Assembly (NCBI RefSeq): GCF_900291015.1
Contig: NZ_OLKL01000010.1
Location: 62,367 to 126,366, forward strand
Length of the DNA stretch: 64,000 nucleotides
Reading direction: 5' to 3'
Source of the DNA: Pseudomonas persica
GTDB lineage: Bacteria; Pseudomonadota; Gammaproteobacteria; Pseudomonadales; Pseudomonadaceae
Below, piece by piece: positions 1 through 9,740 of this stretch (position 1 is the stretch's first letter; the number at the start of each line of letters is the position of its first letter). A program made the position numbers and the translations under genes. The notes beneath the pieces were generated by a model that worked only from the letters and a program-made list of their open reading frames with translations, ran no database searches and was not told the origin of the DNA.

Positions 1-435
1 GGTGTTGCTGTGGACCGTTTCGGCAGTGACGTCGGCGCTGCTGAAGATCTGGTTGAAGTGCTGGTGGGTGACCGACGCGAAGTAGCCACGGTCTTCCGGG
101 GCCACGCCGAGAACCACGGCATAGGTGGTCAGTGCTTCGCCCTGGCCCATGGCCATGTCTTCGGACAGTTCATTCATCATGCCGTTCATGGCGAACCAGG
201 ACTTGCCACCATAGGTCAGCGACGCCTTGGTCGAGCAGCCGTTGGTGCCGGAGGTCATGCCGAAGGTGGCGTTACCGGAGGTGCCGTTGGTGGTGGAAGC
301 CAGGAAGTGTGCCGGAGTGCCGCGCTGGCCTTCGAACAGCATGTTGCCCCAGCCGCAGTTCGGGCCGCCTGGCGCTTCGGCCATGGCATTGAGTGAGGCT
401 ACGGTGAACAGAGTACCCAGAAGAATCCGTTTCAT
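1..435 (-). CDS. DUF3015 family secreted protein (partial)
   Basis: The reading frame starts at an ATG whose complement is at 433-435 and runs off the left edge, so the C-terminus is missing. The first about 19 residues (MKRILLGTLFTVASLNAMA) form a Sec signal peptide with an AMA-type cleavage site, so the protein is exported. The mature part has NCGWGNMLFEGQ near its start and the Gly/Thr/Ser-rich stretch TTNGTSGNATFGMTSGTNGC, which I recognise as the DUF3015 family common in Pseudomonas. Function is unknown. A good sigma70 promoter lies 20-50 bases upstream. It is transcribed away from the Lon-like gene. Confidence 0.8.
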   Translation of the reverse strand, partial: MKRILLGTLFTVASLNAMAEAPGGPNCGWGNMLFEGQRGTPAHFLASTTNGTSGNATFGMTSGTNGCSTKASLTYGGKSWFAMNGMMNELSEDMAMGQGEALTTYAVVLGVAPEDRGYFASVTHQHFNQIFSSADVTAETVHSNT

Positions 436-454
436 AGCATTTGTTCTCTATTTG

Positions 455-483
455 ACTTAACCAAGGGTCAGGGTTTCTGGCAA
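455..483 (-). promoter_or_regulatory. sigma70-type promoter for the DUF3015 gene
   Basis: On the minus strand, TTGCCA (478-483) and TTAAGT (455-460) are separated by exactly 17 bases. They sit just upstream of the DUF3015 start, leaving a short leader. The call rests on the sequence match only. Confidence 0.5.
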
Positions 484-688
484 CTCGGTTGCCAGGTCGG
501 GAAAGCGTTTCACCCACCCGCGCAGCTTGGAGTTTAGGCACGATCTAACGGTTGCGTTGTTGATTGCGAAAAATTTGCTGTTACATGTCCCGCTCCGGCT
601 GCGACATAAAGTCCTGTGGAGCCTTGCAAGGCGCGCGCAGGCAGCGCCAGAATGCTGCGTATCTGCCCCGCCGAAGTAAGGAAACCCA

Positions 689-3127
689 ATGCCCGATCCT
701 GTCGCTGCGCGCCTGCGTCTCGCGCCTGAAGCCCTGACCCGGCGTTTCTCCCCCGAGCAGTTTGCCTTTACCAATACCGACGATCTGGAGCCGTTTCGCG
801 GAGTCCTGGGCCAGGAGCGCGCTGTCGAGGCCCTGCAGTTTGGCGTGGCCATGCCGCGCCCCGGTTACAACGTGTACGTGATGGGCGAGCCTGGCACCGG
901 CCGCTTCTCGTTCGTCAAGCGCTATCTCAAGGCCGAGGGCAAGCGCCAGCAGACCCCGGCCGACTGGGTCTACGTCAACCACTTCGACGACACCCGTGAA
1001 CCCCGCGCGCTGGAGTTGCCGTCCGGCAGCGCCGGGGCGTTCATCGCCGACATGAACGGGCTGATCGACAACTTGTTGTCGACCTTCCCGGCGGTGTTCG
1101 AGCACCCGTCGTACCAGCAGAAAAAGGGCGCTATCGACCGCGCCTTCAACCAGCGTTACGACCGCGCCCTGGATGTGATCGAGCGCGCCTCGCTGGAAAA
1201 GGACGTGGCCCTGTATCGCGACGCCAGCAACGTCGCCTTCACCCCGATGGCCGACGGCAAGGCGCTGGACGAAGCCGAATTCGCCCAGTTGCCGGAAGAG
1301 GTGCGCGAGCAGTTCCACGAGGACATCGCCCTGCTCGAGGAACGCCTGAACGAAGAGCTGGCCAGCCTGCCGCAGTGGAAACGCGAGTCGAACAACCAGC
1401 TGCGCCAGCTCAACGAAGAAACCATCACCCTGGCCCTGCAGCCTTTGCTGGCGCCGCTGTCGGAAAAGTACGCCGAGAACGCTGCGGTCTGCGCCTACCT
1501 GCAGTCGGTGCAGATGAACCTGCTGCGTACCGTGGTCGAACAACTGGTCGATGACAGCAAGACCGATGCCGCCGCGCGCAAGCTGCTGGAAGAGCAGTAC
1601 GCCCCCAGCCTGGTGGTCGGCCACCACGCCGACGGTGGTGCGCCGGTGGTGTTCGAGCCGCACCCGACCTACGACAACCTGTTTGGCCGTATTGAATACA
1701 GCACTGACCAGGGTGCGCTGTACACCTCGTACCGCCAGCTGCGCCCGGGCGCGCTGCACCGGGCCAACGGCGGCTTCCTGATTCTGGAAGCGGAGAAGAT
1801 GCTGGGCGAACCATTCGTCTGGGACGCGCTCAAGCGTGCGCTGCAGTCACGCAAGTTGAAGATGGAATCGCCACTGGGCGAGCTGGGCCGGGTGGCCTCC
1901 GTCAGCCTGACGCCGCAGATGATCCCGCTGAACGTCAAGCTGGTCATCATCGGTTCGCGCCAGCTGTACTACGCGCTGCAGGACCACGACCCGGACTTCC
2001 AGGAGATGTTCCGGGTGCTGGTGGACTTCGACGAAGACATGCCCATGGTCGACGAGAACCTGGAGCAGTTCGCCCAGCTGTTGCGTACCCGCACCAACGA
2101 AGAGGGCATGGCGCCACTGACCAGTGACGCGGTGGCGCGCCTGGCCACCTACAGCGCCCGTCTGGCAGAAAACCAGTCGCGCCTGTCGGCCCGCATCGGC
2201 GACCTGTTCCAGCTGGTCAGCGAAGCCGATTTCATCCGCCAGCTGGCCAGTGACGAAATGACCGACGCCGGGCACATCGAGCGTGCGCTAAAGGCCAAGG
2301 CCACCCGCACCGGGCGTGTTTCGCAGCGGGTGCTGGACGATATGCTCGCTGGCATCATTCTGATCGACACTGAAGGCGCGGCCATTGGCAAGTGCAACGG
2401 CCTGACCGTGCTGGAAGTGGGTGATTCGGCGTTCGGCATGCCGGCGCGTATCTCCGCCACCGTGTACCCGGGCGGCAGCGGTATCGTCGACATCGAGCGT
2501 GAGGTCAATCTCGGCCAGCCGATTCACTCCAAAGGAGTGATGATCCTCACCGGCTACCTGGGCAGCCGCTATGCCCAGGAGTTCCCGCTGGCGATCTCGG
2601 CGAGCATCGCTTTGGAACAGTCCTACGGCTATGTGGACGGTGACAGCGCCTCGCTGGGCGAAGCCTGCACGCTGATTTCGGCCTTGTCACGCACGCCGCT
2701 CAAGCAGTGTTTCGCCATTACCGGTTCGATCAACCAGTTTGGTGAAGTGCAGGCGGTGGGCGGGGTCAACGAGAAGATCGAGGGCTTCTTCCGCCTGTGC
2801 GAGGCGCGTGGATTGACCGGCGAGCAGGGGGTGATCATCCCGCGCGCCAACGTCGCCACGCTAATGCTCGACGAACGCGTGCTGCAGGCCGTGGAAAACG
2901 GCATGTTCCACGTCTACGCCGTCAGCCAGGCCGACGAGGCATTGAGCCTGCTGGTGGGCGAGGAGGCCGGAGTGCTGGATGACAAGGGCCAGTTCACCGA
3001 AGGTAGCGTCAACGCCCGGGTGGTGGAGCGCCTGCGTGAGATCGCCGAGATGATCAGCGAGGAAGAAATCGAGAAGGCGGAGAAGGAGCGTATGGAAGAG
3101 GTGATCGCCCAGGCCAGGCCGGCCTGA
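689..3127 (+). CDS. Lon-family ATP-dependent protease (LonB-like, AAA_32 type)
   Basis: An 812-residue protein of the short Lon-like group: AAA-type ATPase region in the first about 400 residues, a helical middle, and an S16 peptidase domain at the C-terminus. The S16 serine-lysine dyad is visible as S653 in DGDSAS and K696 in GGVNEKIEGFF. The Walker A position reads GEPGTGRFS (residues 66-74), with Arg where the usual Lys lies, so nucleotide use may be altered. Expected role: cytosolic degradation of selected proteins. P. aeruginosa has a similar gene near fklB. A hairpin terminator follows the stop codon. Confidence 0.85.
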   Translation: MPDPVAARLRLAPEALTRRFSPEQFAFTNTDDLEPFRGVLGQERAVEALQFGVAMPRPGYNVYVMGEPGTGRFSFVKRYLKAEGKRQQTPADWVYVNHFDDTREPRALELPSGSAGAFIADMNGLIDNLLSTFPAVFEHPSYQQKKGAIDRAFNQRYDRALDVIERASLEKDVALYRDASNVAFTPMADGKALDEAEFAQLPEEVREQFHEDIALLEERLNEELASLPQWKRESNNQLRQLNEETITLALQPLLAPLSEKYAENAAVCAYLQSVQMNLLRTVVEQLVDDSKTDAAARKLLEEQYAPSLVVGHHADGGAPVVFEPHPTYDNLFGRIEYSTDQGALYTSYRQLRPGALHRANGGFLILEAEKMLGEPFVWDALKRALQSRKLKMESPLGELGRVASVSLTPQMIPLNVKLVIIGSRQLYYALQDHDPDFQEMFRVLVDFDEDMPMVDENLEQFAQLLRTRTNEEGMAPLTSDAVARLATYSARLAENQSRLSARIGDLFQLVSEADFIRQLASDEMTDAGHIERALKAKATRTGRVSQRVLDDMLAGIILIDTEGAAIGKCNGLTVLEVGDSAFGMPARISATVYPGGSGIVDIEREVNLGQPIHSKGVMILTGYLGSRYAQEFPLAISASIALEQSYGYVDGDSASLGEACTLISALSRTPLKQCFAITGSINQFGEVQAVGGVNEKIEGFFRLCEARGLTGEQGVIIPRANVATLMLDERVLQAVENGMFHVYAVSQADEALSLLVGEEAGVLDDKGQFTEGSVNARVVERLREIAEMISEEEIEKAEKERMEEVIAQARPA

Positions 3128-3135
3128 GTCAAGAA

Positions 3136-3178
3136 GCCGGCGCTAGCGGCGATGTGCTACCGTTCAGCGCCGGTTTTC
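3136..3178 (+). terminator. probable intrinsic terminator after the Lon-like gene
   Basis: CCGGCGCT (3137-3144) and AGCGCCGG (3166-3173) form an 8-bp GC-rich stem closed by a long loop, followed by TTTT. The loop of 21 bases is longer than usual, so efficiency is uncertain. Confidence 0.5.
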
Positions 3179-3288
3179 CATCTTTCGATACTGTTCTTCT
3201 ATGCTGGAACTCAAGGACGGTATTAGCGTTCAGGATGGAAACAGCCTGAGGTTCAGGCTGAACAAGGCTTATTGGAGGGGGCGCGGCC

Positions 3289-3627
3289 ATGCGCAATCTC
3301 AGCCTCACACGCCAGTGCCTGGGCCTGGTGACCCGCATCGAATGCAGCATCCGTCCGCTGGCCGGGGACAATGGCATGTGGACGCTGCTGTTCGCCGCCG
3401 GCATGGCCGGTGAACAACCGTCCGCGATCAAGGCCCAAGGGCCGTTCCATGGGCCGCTGGTGGCCGAGTCGGTACTCAATGCCATTGTCGACAGCCTGAC
3501 CTTGCATGGCTATCAGGTGGCCGAGGATCCGCAGATCTGGTGTCTGCATTTGCAGGCGCAGTTGCGGCGGATCAATGGTGAGCGGTGCCGGAACCTGGGG
3601 GATTACCAGTTTCATCCTGAGACCTGA
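3289..3627 (+). CDS. hypothetical protein, 112 aa
   Basis: I do not recognise a family. The start follows a strong ribosome site (TTGGAGGGGGC), which supports translation. The protein is soluble-looking, with no signal peptide or membrane segment; it contains three Cys and a hydrophobic, Leu-rich centre (GPLVAESVLNAIVDSLTLHG). The leader carries a perfect 8-bp stem-loop (CAGCCTGA/TCAGGCTG, 3242-3260). It stands alone between the Lon-like gene and the YqhA-like gene and is followed by a REP pair. It looks like a Pseudomonas-restricted conserved protein. Confidence 0.6.
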   Translation: MRNLSLTRQCLGLVTRIECSIRPLAGDNGMWTLLFAAGMAGEQPSAIKAQGPFHGPLVAESVLNAIVDSLTLHGYQVAEDPQIWCLHLQAQLRRINGERCRNLGDYQFHPET

Positions 3628-3645
3628 GTAACTTTCACTGGCCTC

Positions 3646-3726
3646 ATCGCCGGCAAGCCAGCTCCCACAGGTAAAGCAAAGGCCATAGGTCAGTGATCAA
3701 CCTGTGGGAGTTGGCGTGCCGGCGAT
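3646..3726. repeat. REP pair (ATCGCCGGCAAGCCAGCTCCCACAGG type)
   Basis: Two inverted copies of a palindromic unit, ATCGCCGGCAAGCCAGCTCCCACAGG and the near-complement CCTGTGGGAGTTGGCGTGCCGGCGAT, separated by about 30 bases. The same unit recurs at 22470 and 28411. Confidence 0.75.
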
Positions 3727-3826
3727 TGGGCTGCAGAGCAGCCCCTTTCACCGGGCTTTTGCTGTAACAGGTGGCTGGCTATACTCGCCGTCGCTTTTTT
3801 AGTCACCTGATGAGTCCCAACCCCCC

Positions 3827-4315
3827 ATGGAACGTATCCTCGAAAATGCGATGTATGCCTCGCGCTGGCTGCTCGCCCCCATCTACTTCGGCCTGTCCCT
3901 CGGCCTGCTGGCCCTGGCGCTGAAATTCTTCCAGGAAGTGGTCCACGTCCTGCCCAACGTCTTTGCCCTGAGCGAAGCCGACCTGATCCTGGTGATCCTG
4001 TCGCTGATCGACATGTCGCTGGTGGGTGGCCTGCTGGTGATGGTGATGATCTCGGGCTACGAGAACTTCGTCTCGCAACTGGACATCGACGATAGCAAGG
4101 AAAAGCTCAACTGGCTGGGCAAGATGGACTCTTCGTCGCTGAAGATGAAGGTTGCCGCGTCGATCGTGGCCATTTCGTCCATCCACCTGCTGCGGGTGTT
4201 CATGGACGCGCAGAATATTTCCACCGATTACCTGATGTGGTACGTGATCATCCACATGACCTTCGTGGTCTCGGCATTCTGCATGGGCTACCTGGACAAG
4301 CTGACCAAGCACTGA
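3827..4315 (+). CDS. YqhA/UPF0114 family inner-membrane protein
   Basis: A 162-residue integral membrane protein. Hydrophobic spans lie at about residues 14-36 ([20 protein letters not shown]), 50-75 ([20 protein letters not shown]), 108-125 and 135-156. The charged loop [20 protein letters not shown] between spans 2 and 3 is typical of the TIGR00645/UPF0114 family to which E. coli YqhA belongs. Biochemical role is not established. It is monocistronic and is followed by a long REP-type palindrome. Confidence 0.85.
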   Translation: MERILENAMYASRWLLAPIYFGLSLGLLALALKFFQEVVHVLPNVFALSEADLILVILSLIDMSLVGGLLVMVMISGYENFVSQLDIDDSKEKLNWLGKMDSSSLKMKVAASIVAISSIHLLRVFMDAQNISTDYLMWYVIIHMTFVVSAFCMGYLDKLTKH

Positions 4316-4326
4316 GTCTTTCCCTT

Positions 4327-4443
4327 TGTGGGAGCGGCCTTGTGTCGCGAAAGGGCTGCGCAGCAGCCCCCGCTGTTCATGCATTGCTGCTGATATCCCG
4401 GGGCCGCCACGCGGCCCTTTCGCGACACAAGGCCGCTCCCACA
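4327..4443. repeat. long inverted REP-like palindrome
   Basis: TGTGGGAGCGGCCTTGTGTC at 4327 is mirrored by its complement ending at 4443, and the match continues inwards through GCGAAAGGGC. The inner part holds smaller complementary blocks (GGGCTGC, GCAGCCC). This is the GCCTTGTGTCGCGAAAGG subtype of the local REP family, seen again at 44026. It may act as a bidirectional transcription barrier. Confidence 0.7.
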
Positions 4444-4549
4444 CAGTTCGGCTTCCAACTGACGAGCGGCGTCAGTCATGCCTTGTGTATTCTCCCTTCC
4501 TGTAGAAAAAATGAGCACTCATGCGTGGTTCCACCAGCGAGGTGCTCTC

Positions 4550-4855
4550 ATGAACCTGCATCAGCTCAACACCGAGGCCAGGGCTGGCCATGTCGACGAA
4601 CTGAACCTGATCGCCATCGAAGGCGGTGACTACCTGCTCGAGGCCCGGATCAAAGGCCACCCCCACCCCCTGTCCGACGCCCGTGGTGAACGCTTGCGCG
4701 TGCATTCGGTGGAGGATGCGCGCAAGTTGCTGCAAACCATCCCCTTGGTCTCGATGAACCTGGTGCACTGGTCGGTGCAGGACGAAATGTGCGGCATGGG
4801 CACGCACCCTGAAGAAGACTTGAAGGTGCCGATTTCCCAGCGCTCGGCCTGGTAG
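4550..4855 (+). CDS. DUF6482 family small protein, 101 aa
   Basis: I place the start at the ATG preceded by GCGAGGTG, giving MNLHQLNTEARAG; an in-frame ATG further upstream has no ribosome site. The pattern DELNLIAIEGGDYLLEARIK near the N-terminus matches the small Pseudomonas family annotated DUF6482. No signal peptide, membrane span or known catalytic motif. Function unknown. A short stem (GAGCAC 4513-4518 with GTGCTC 4543-4548) could cover part of the ribosome site, but it is only 6 bp. Confidence 0.7.
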   Translation: MNLHQLNTEARAGHVDELNLIAIEGGDYLLEARIKGHPHPLSDARGERLRVHSVEDARKLLQTIPLVSMNLVHWSVQDEMCGMGTHPEEDLKVPISQRSAW

Positions 4856-4940
4856 CTGCTCGCCGCGCCCCAGTGTGCTAGGCTGCTCGCCCTTTTCATC
4901 AAGGGCGCGGCTTCACTGCGCCCTGCAGTGGAGCACGACA

Positions 4941-5558
4941 ATGTCCGAACTCAACCTGTCCACCGACGAAACTCGCGTCAGCTACGGCATTGGCCGTCAG
5001 CTGGGCGGCCAGCTGCGCGACAACCCGCCGCCAGGCGTCAGCCTGGAAGCCATCCTGGCCGGCCTGACCGACGCCTTCAGCGGCGCCGACAGCCGCGTCA
5101 GCGAAGCCGACTTGTCGGCCAGCTTCAAGGTCATCCGCGACGTGATGCAAGCCGAAGCGGCTGCCAAGGCTGAAGCCGCTGCTGCTGCTGGCAAGGCATT
5201 CCTGGTCGAGAACGCCAAGCGTGACGGCATCACCACCCTGGCCTCGGGCCTGCAGTTCGAAGTGCTGACCGCAGGCGAAGGCGCCAAGCCGACCCGCGAA
5301 GACAACGTGCGCACGCACTACCACGGCACCCTGATCGACGGCACTGTGTTCGACAGTTCCTACGACCGTGGTCAGCCGGCTGAATTCCCGGTGGGTGGCG
5401 TGATCGCTGGCTGGACCGAAGCCCTGCAGCTGATGAATGCTGGCAGCAAGTGGCGCCTGTACGTGCCGAGCGAGCTGGCCTACGGCGCCCAAGGCGTTGG
5501 CAGCATCCCGCCGCACAGCGTGCTGGTGTTCGACGTCGAGCTGCTCGACGTTCTGTAA
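4941..5558 (+). CDS. fklB: FKBP-type peptidyl-prolyl cis-trans isomerase (FklB-like)
   Basis: A 205-residue protein beginning MSELNLSTDE after the ribosome site GTGGAGC. Residues about 1-85 are the helical N-terminal dimerisation domain of the FkpA/Mip/FklB group, followed by an Ala/Glu-rich linker helix (QAEAAAKAEAAAAAGK). The C-terminal half is the FKBP fold with VRTHYHGTLIDGTVFDSSYD, GVIAGWTEALQLM and the terminal VLVFDVELLDVL. No signal peptide, so it is cytoplasmic like E. coli FklB. It should catalyse proline isomerisation during folding. Downstream is a GC-rich hairpin and half a REP. Confidence 0.9.
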   Translation: MSELNLSTDETRVSYGIGRQLGGQLRDNPPPGVSLEAILAGLTDAFSGADSRVSEADLSASFKVIRDVMQAEAAAKAEAAAAAGKAFLVENAKRDGITTLASGLQFEVLTAGEGAKPTREDNVRTHYHGTLIDGTVFDSSYDRGQPAEFPVGGVIAGWTEALQLMNAGSKWRLYVPSELAYGAQGVGSIPPHSVLVFDVELLDVL

Positions 5559-5565
5559 TGCTCTC

Positions 5566-5614
5566 GGGGCCGCTTTGCGGCCCCATTCGCGGGTTTACCC
5601 GCGAAGAGGCCGGC
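5566..5614. repeat. hairpin plus single REP unit
   Basis: A perfect hairpin GGGGCCGC-TTT-GCGGCCCC is followed at once by TTCGCGGGTTTACCCGCGAAGAGGCC, one REP half-element. The hairpin may terminate fklB, though it has no T-run. It lies between convergent genes. Confidence 0.65.
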
Positions 5615-5624
5615 CCTGCTGGCC

Positions 5625-5870
5625 TCAATTCCAGTCTGTTCCCCCGGGGCGCAACGCCCGCGCATAGCAGAACAGAAACAGATTGCGCACCAGCTCCTTG
5701 AGTACCCCCGGTTCACTCGAATTCAGCCCGCTCATGTCCAGGTCACCCTGGTCACGCAGCTCGTCGAGCGCTTCTTCTTCAAGCACCGCGCACACTTCGC
5801 CGGTTTCCCGATGAAGGATGCGCAGGTAGGGGTGAGGGCGGTCCAGCCAGGCGTCGATCAGATAAGTCAT
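5625..5870 (-). CDS. small hypothetical protein under a Fur box, 81 aa
   Basis: An acidic 81-residue protein starting MTYLIDAWLDRPHPYLRI after an excellent ribosome site (AAGGAG). The middle is Glu/Asp rich (VLEEEALDELRDQGDLDM) and the end is more hydrophobic and Arg-containing (LVRNLFLFCYARALRPGG). No signal peptide or known domain. A strong Fur-box match lies 26-45 bases upstream of the start, so expression should rise when iron is scarce. P. aeruginosa has a short unknown gene in the same place near ispB. Function unknown; an iron-sparing or iron-stress role is inference from the operator alone. Confidence 0.75.
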   Translation of the reverse strand: MTYLIDAWLDRPHPYLRILHRETGEVCAVLEEEALDELRDQGDLDMSGLNSSEPGVLKELVRNLFLFCYARALRPGGTDWN

Positions 5871-5896
5871 GGCTATTCTCCTTGGATAGCAATTCC

Positions 5897-5915
5897 AATG
5901 AGAATAATTCCTATT
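5897..5915 (-). promoter_or_regulatory. Fur box
   Basis: AATGAGAATAATTCCTATT is a 9-1-9 inverted repeat with 7 of 9 arm positions complementary, very close to the familiar Pseudomonas Fur operator built from GAGAAT/ATTCTC around a central base. It sits between yjdM and the 81-aa gene, upstream of the latter only. Confidence 0.7.
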
Positions 5916-5954
5916 ATCAAAATAGCAAGCGCCAATTGGCGGATTTCTGGGTGA

Positions 5955-6296
5955 TCAGACCTTGCGCACGAACTCGGACTTCAGCTTCATGGCGCCGATG
6001 CCGTCGATCTTGCAGTCGATGTCGTGGTCGCCGTCGCACAGGCGGATGTTCTTGACCTTGGTGCCGACCTTGACCACCAGGGAAGAGCCCTTGACCTTGA
6101 GGTCCTTGATCACGGTGACGGTGTCGCCGTCCTGCAGGATGTTGCCGACCGAGTCCTTTTTCACCACCTCGTCGCTGGCCGCTTCGGCGTCGCCGCTGGC
6201 CGACCACTCGTGGGCGCATTCGGGGCAGATCAGCTGAGTGCCATCCTCATAGGTGTATTCGGAGTTGCATTTCGGGCAGGGTGGCAGAGTGCTCAC
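5955..6296 (-). CDS. yjdM: zinc-ribbon protein YjdM (PhnA family)
   Basis: A 113-residue protein with an N-terminal zinc ribbon whose ligands are visible in [15 protein letters not shown] and [10 protein letters not shown], followed by the C-terminal PhnA domain ([20 protein letters not shown] ... [20 protein letters not shown]). This is the full YjdM/PhnA family layout. The old name alkylphosphonate protein reflects its neighbourhood in E. coli; no phn genes are present here and the biochemical role is not settled. Monocistronic, followed by the Fur-regulated small gene on the same strand. Confidence 0.9.
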   Translation of the reverse strand: MSTLPPCPKCNSEYTYEDGTQLICPECAHEWSASGDAEAASDEVVKKDSVGNILQDGDTVTVIKDLKVKGSSLVVKVGTKVKNIRLCDGDHDIDCKIDGIGAMKLKSEFVRKV

Positions 6297-6383
6297 TTCG
6301 GTTCCTCAAACAAACAGACGGGCGGTTAAAGGCCCGCATTGTAAAAGGTATTTCTGCGAAAGTGATTATGTCCGGACAAAAGC

Positions 6384-6465
6384 TTCGCGGGTAAACCCGC
6401 TCCCACAGGTACAACATAGACCCAGAGGCCTGCGATATCCCTGTGGGAGCGGGTTTACCCGCGAA
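6384..6465. repeat. REP pair
   Basis: TTCGCGGGTAAACCCGCTCCCACAGG and its complement CTGTGGGAGCGGGTTTACCCGCGAA face each other across about 35 bases. This is the canonical P. putida REP arrangement. Confidence 0.85.
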
Positions 6466-6483
6466 TGAAGGCGACTCGATCTG

Positions 6484-7452
6484 TCAGTGAGTACGCGCGA
6501 CAGCAAACTCGCTCAGCTCAACCAGCGCATCCCGGTATTCACTGGCTGGCAGCACCTCGAGACATGCGATGGCACGTTTGACATAGTCACGCGCCAGCTC
6601 CGCCGTGTAGTTCAGCGCCCCCGACTCCTCGACCGCCACGCGAATCTGCTCCAGGTCCTCCAGGCCACCCTTCTGGATCGCCTGGCGCACCAGCGCAGCC
6701 TGTTCGGCGGTGCCTTCGCGCATGGTGTAGATCAGCGGCAGGGTAGGCTTGCCTTCGGCCAGGTCGTCACCGACGTTCTTGCCCAGGGTCTGCGAGTCGC
6801 CCTTGTAGTCCAGCAGGTCGTCGACCAGCTGGAACGCCACACCCAGGTGGTCACCGAAGGTACGCAGGGCCTCGCGCTGTTCATCGGTGGCTTCGGCCAG
6901 CGCGGCGGCGCTGTGGGTCGAAGCTTCGAACAGCATCGCGGTCTTGCCGCGGATGACCTCCATGTAGACTTCCTCGGTGGTGCTGGCGTCGCGTACCCGC
7001 GACAGTTGCAGCACTTCACCCTCGGCAATTACACGGGTGGCCTTGGACAGGATCTGCATGACCGGCATCGAGCCCAGTTCGACCATCATCTCGAACGAGC
7101 GCGAATAGAGGAAGTCGCCCACCAGCACGCTCGGCGCGTTGCCCCACAGGGCATTGGCGGTGGAGCGGCCACGGCGCATGCCGGACATGTCGACCACGTC
7201 GTCGTGCAGCAGGGTAGCGGTGTGCAGGAATTCGATGGTGGCAGCCAGCAGGCGCAGGTCGTCGCCTTCGCGGCCCAGGGCCTTGCCACACAGCAGCACC
7301 AGCAGGGGGCGCAGGCGCTTGCCACCGGCGGACGTGATATAGTCGCCGATCTTCGATACCAGCGGCACGCGCGAGGTCAGCTGCTTCTTGATGATCTCGT
7401 CGACGGCGCTGAAATCATCAGCCACCGCGCGGTAGAAGGATTGGGGTTGCAT
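6484..7452 (-). CDS. ispB: octaprenyl diphosphate synthase
   Basis: A 322-residue trans-prenyltransferase that condenses isopentenyl diphosphate units to make the ubiquinone side chain. Both Asp-rich motifs are present: DDVVD (84-88, in [15 protein letters not shown]) and DDLLD (211-215). GGKRLRP at 43-49 is the substrate-binding block. Length matches the family. It is divergent from rplU, an arrangement conserved in gamma-proteobacteria, and has its own consensus-like promoter. The final product chain length (C40 or C45) cannot be read from the sequence; Pseudomonas makes ubiquinone-9. Confidence 0.93.
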   Translation of the reverse strand: MQPQSFYRAVADDFSAVDEIIKKQLTSRVPLVSKIGDYITSAGGKRLRPLLVLLCGKALGREGDDLRLLAATIEFLHTATLLHDDVVDMSGMRRGRSTANALWGNAPSVLVGDFLYSRSFEMMVELGSMPVMQILSKATRVIAEGEVLQLSRVRDASTTEEVYMEVIRGKTAMLFEASTHSAAALAEATDEQREALRTFGDHLGVAFQLVDDLLDYKGDSQTLGKNVGDDLAEGKPTLPLIYTMREGTAEQAALVRQAIQKGGLEDLEQIRVAVEESGALNYTAELARDYVKRAIACLEVLPASEYRDALVELSEFAVARTH

Positions 7453-7478
7453 CGGCTGCTCCAGTGAGGTTGCGCGGC

Positions 7479-7507
7479 ATGCTAGGTCGCGGGTACCGGT
7501 GTGTCAA
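7479..7507 (-). promoter_or_regulatory. sigma70 promoter of ispB
   Basis: Minus-strand TTGACA (7502-7507), 17-base spacer, TAGCAT (7479-7484). The -35 is a perfect consensus. The leader to the ispB start is about 20 bases. Confidence 0.7.
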
Positions 7508-7537
7508 GGCGCGGTGCCAGTGCACCGGGGGCGGTAC

Positions 7538-7566
7538 TTGCAAGCAAAACCGCGGTTGCGTACAAT
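7538..7566 (+). promoter_or_regulatory. sigma70 promoter of rplU-rpmA
   Basis: TTGCAA (7538-7543), 17-base spacer, TACAAT (7561-7566). The transcript would carry a leader of about 120 bases before rplU. I did not find a clear attenuator in it. Confidence 0.7.
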
Positions 7567-7696
7567 CGCGCACCCTAACTTCCTGGGCAGCACCTGCCTT
7601 ACGCAATTGCGCCGGGCCGTTCCAGCCCTGTGCAGCCATGCCAGCCAATACTCATCATATAAAGCGCTGGGTGAGCAGGATTATCGGAGAAATACC

Positions 7697-8011
7697 ATGT
7701 CTTACGCAGTAATCGTTACCGGCGGCAAGCAGTACAAAGTCGCTGAAGGTGAATTCCTCAAGATCGAAAAACTGGAAGTCGCCACTGGCGAATCCGTGAC
7801 CTTCGATCGCGTCCTGCTGGTCGCCAACGGTGAAGAAGTCACCATCGGTGCTCCAGTTGTTGCTGGCGCTAAAGTAGTGGCCGAAGTCGTTTCGCAAGGC
7901 CGCCACGACAAGGTTCGCATCATCAAGTTCCGTCGTCGTAAGCACCACATGAAGCGTATGGGCCACCGCCAGTGGTTCACCGAGATCAAAATCACCGGCA
8001 TCCAGGCTTAA
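7697..8011 (+). CDS. rplU: 50S ribosomal protein L21
   Basis: A 104-residue protein starting [20 protein letters not shown], the L21 hallmark, with the basic 23S rRNA-binding patch [20 protein letters not shown] near the C-terminus. The start is set by this conserved N-terminus; longer in-frame extension upstream is leader. It is followed 38 bases later by rpmA, the usual operon. Confidence 0.97.
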   Translation: MSYAVIVTGGKQYKVAEGEFLKIEKLEVATGESVTFDRVLLVANGEEVTIGAPVVAGAKVVAEVVSQGRHDKVRIIKFRRRKHHMKRMGHRQWFTEIKITGIQA

Positions 8012-8049
8012 TCCCCTAGATCCCCTGAATTTATTTGGAGAATTGAACC

Positions 8050-8307
8050 ATGGCTCACAAGAAGGCTGGTGGTAGTACTCGTAACGGTCGCGACTCAGAA
8101 TCGAAACGCCTTGGCGTGAAGATGTATGGCGGCCAGGTTATCAAGCCAGGCAACATCATCGTCCGTCAGCGCGGCACCGAATTCCACGCTGGCTACGGTG
8201 TTGGCATGGGCAAGGATCACACCTTGTTCGCCAAGATCGAAGGCGTGATCAAGTTCGAGAAAAAAGGCGAGTTCATGCGCCGTTACGTGAGCATCGTCGC
8301 CGCTTAA
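8050..8307 (+). CDS. rpmA: 50S ribosomal protein L27
   Basis: An 85-residue L27 with the N-terminal [20 protein letters not shown] that reaches towards the peptidyl-transferase centre, and [16 protein letters not shown]. There is no cleavable N-terminal extension of the Firmicutes type. The ribosome site TTTGGAG precedes the start. A strong terminator follows. Confidence 0.97.
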
Positions 8308-8324
8308 TCGCGACGTCGCTCCAG

Positions 8325-8353
8325 AAGCCCCGTCATGCGACGGGGCTTTTTCG
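8325..8353 (+). terminator. intrinsic terminator of rplU-rpmA
   Basis: AGCCCCGTC-ATGC-GACGGGGCT is a perfect 9-bp stem with a tetraloop, followed by TTTTTCGTTT. Confidence 0.9.
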
Positions 8354-8436
8354 TTTGTGGTGAGCCTCTTGCAAAGCTGTTTGTATGGGCTGCCGGCGTG
8401 GGTTTCTTCGGTCGTACGGGGCCGCCGCGCTCATTT

Positions 8437-8465
8437 TTGCAAGAGCCTCAGGTTTTTCAGGTATT
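8437..8465 (+). promoter_or_regulatory. possible obgE promoter
   Basis: TTGCAA (8437-8442), 17 bases, GGTATT (8460-8465): good -35, weak -10. The -35 falls inside the right arm of an inverted repeat (about 8361-8377 against 8436-8453, TTGCAAGAG.CTC). Confidence 0.3.
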
Positions 8466-8496
8466 CAACTCGCCAGTAGGCGAGAGGCGGTTTTGA

Positions 8497-9723
<1,227 letters not shown>

Positions 9724-9740
9724 CCGGTTGCAGTACACTA

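Noticed and set aside
3201..3413. A 70-codon frame before and overlapping the 112-aa gene
   Set aside because: It overlaps the better-supported gene in another frame and lacks a ribosome site.
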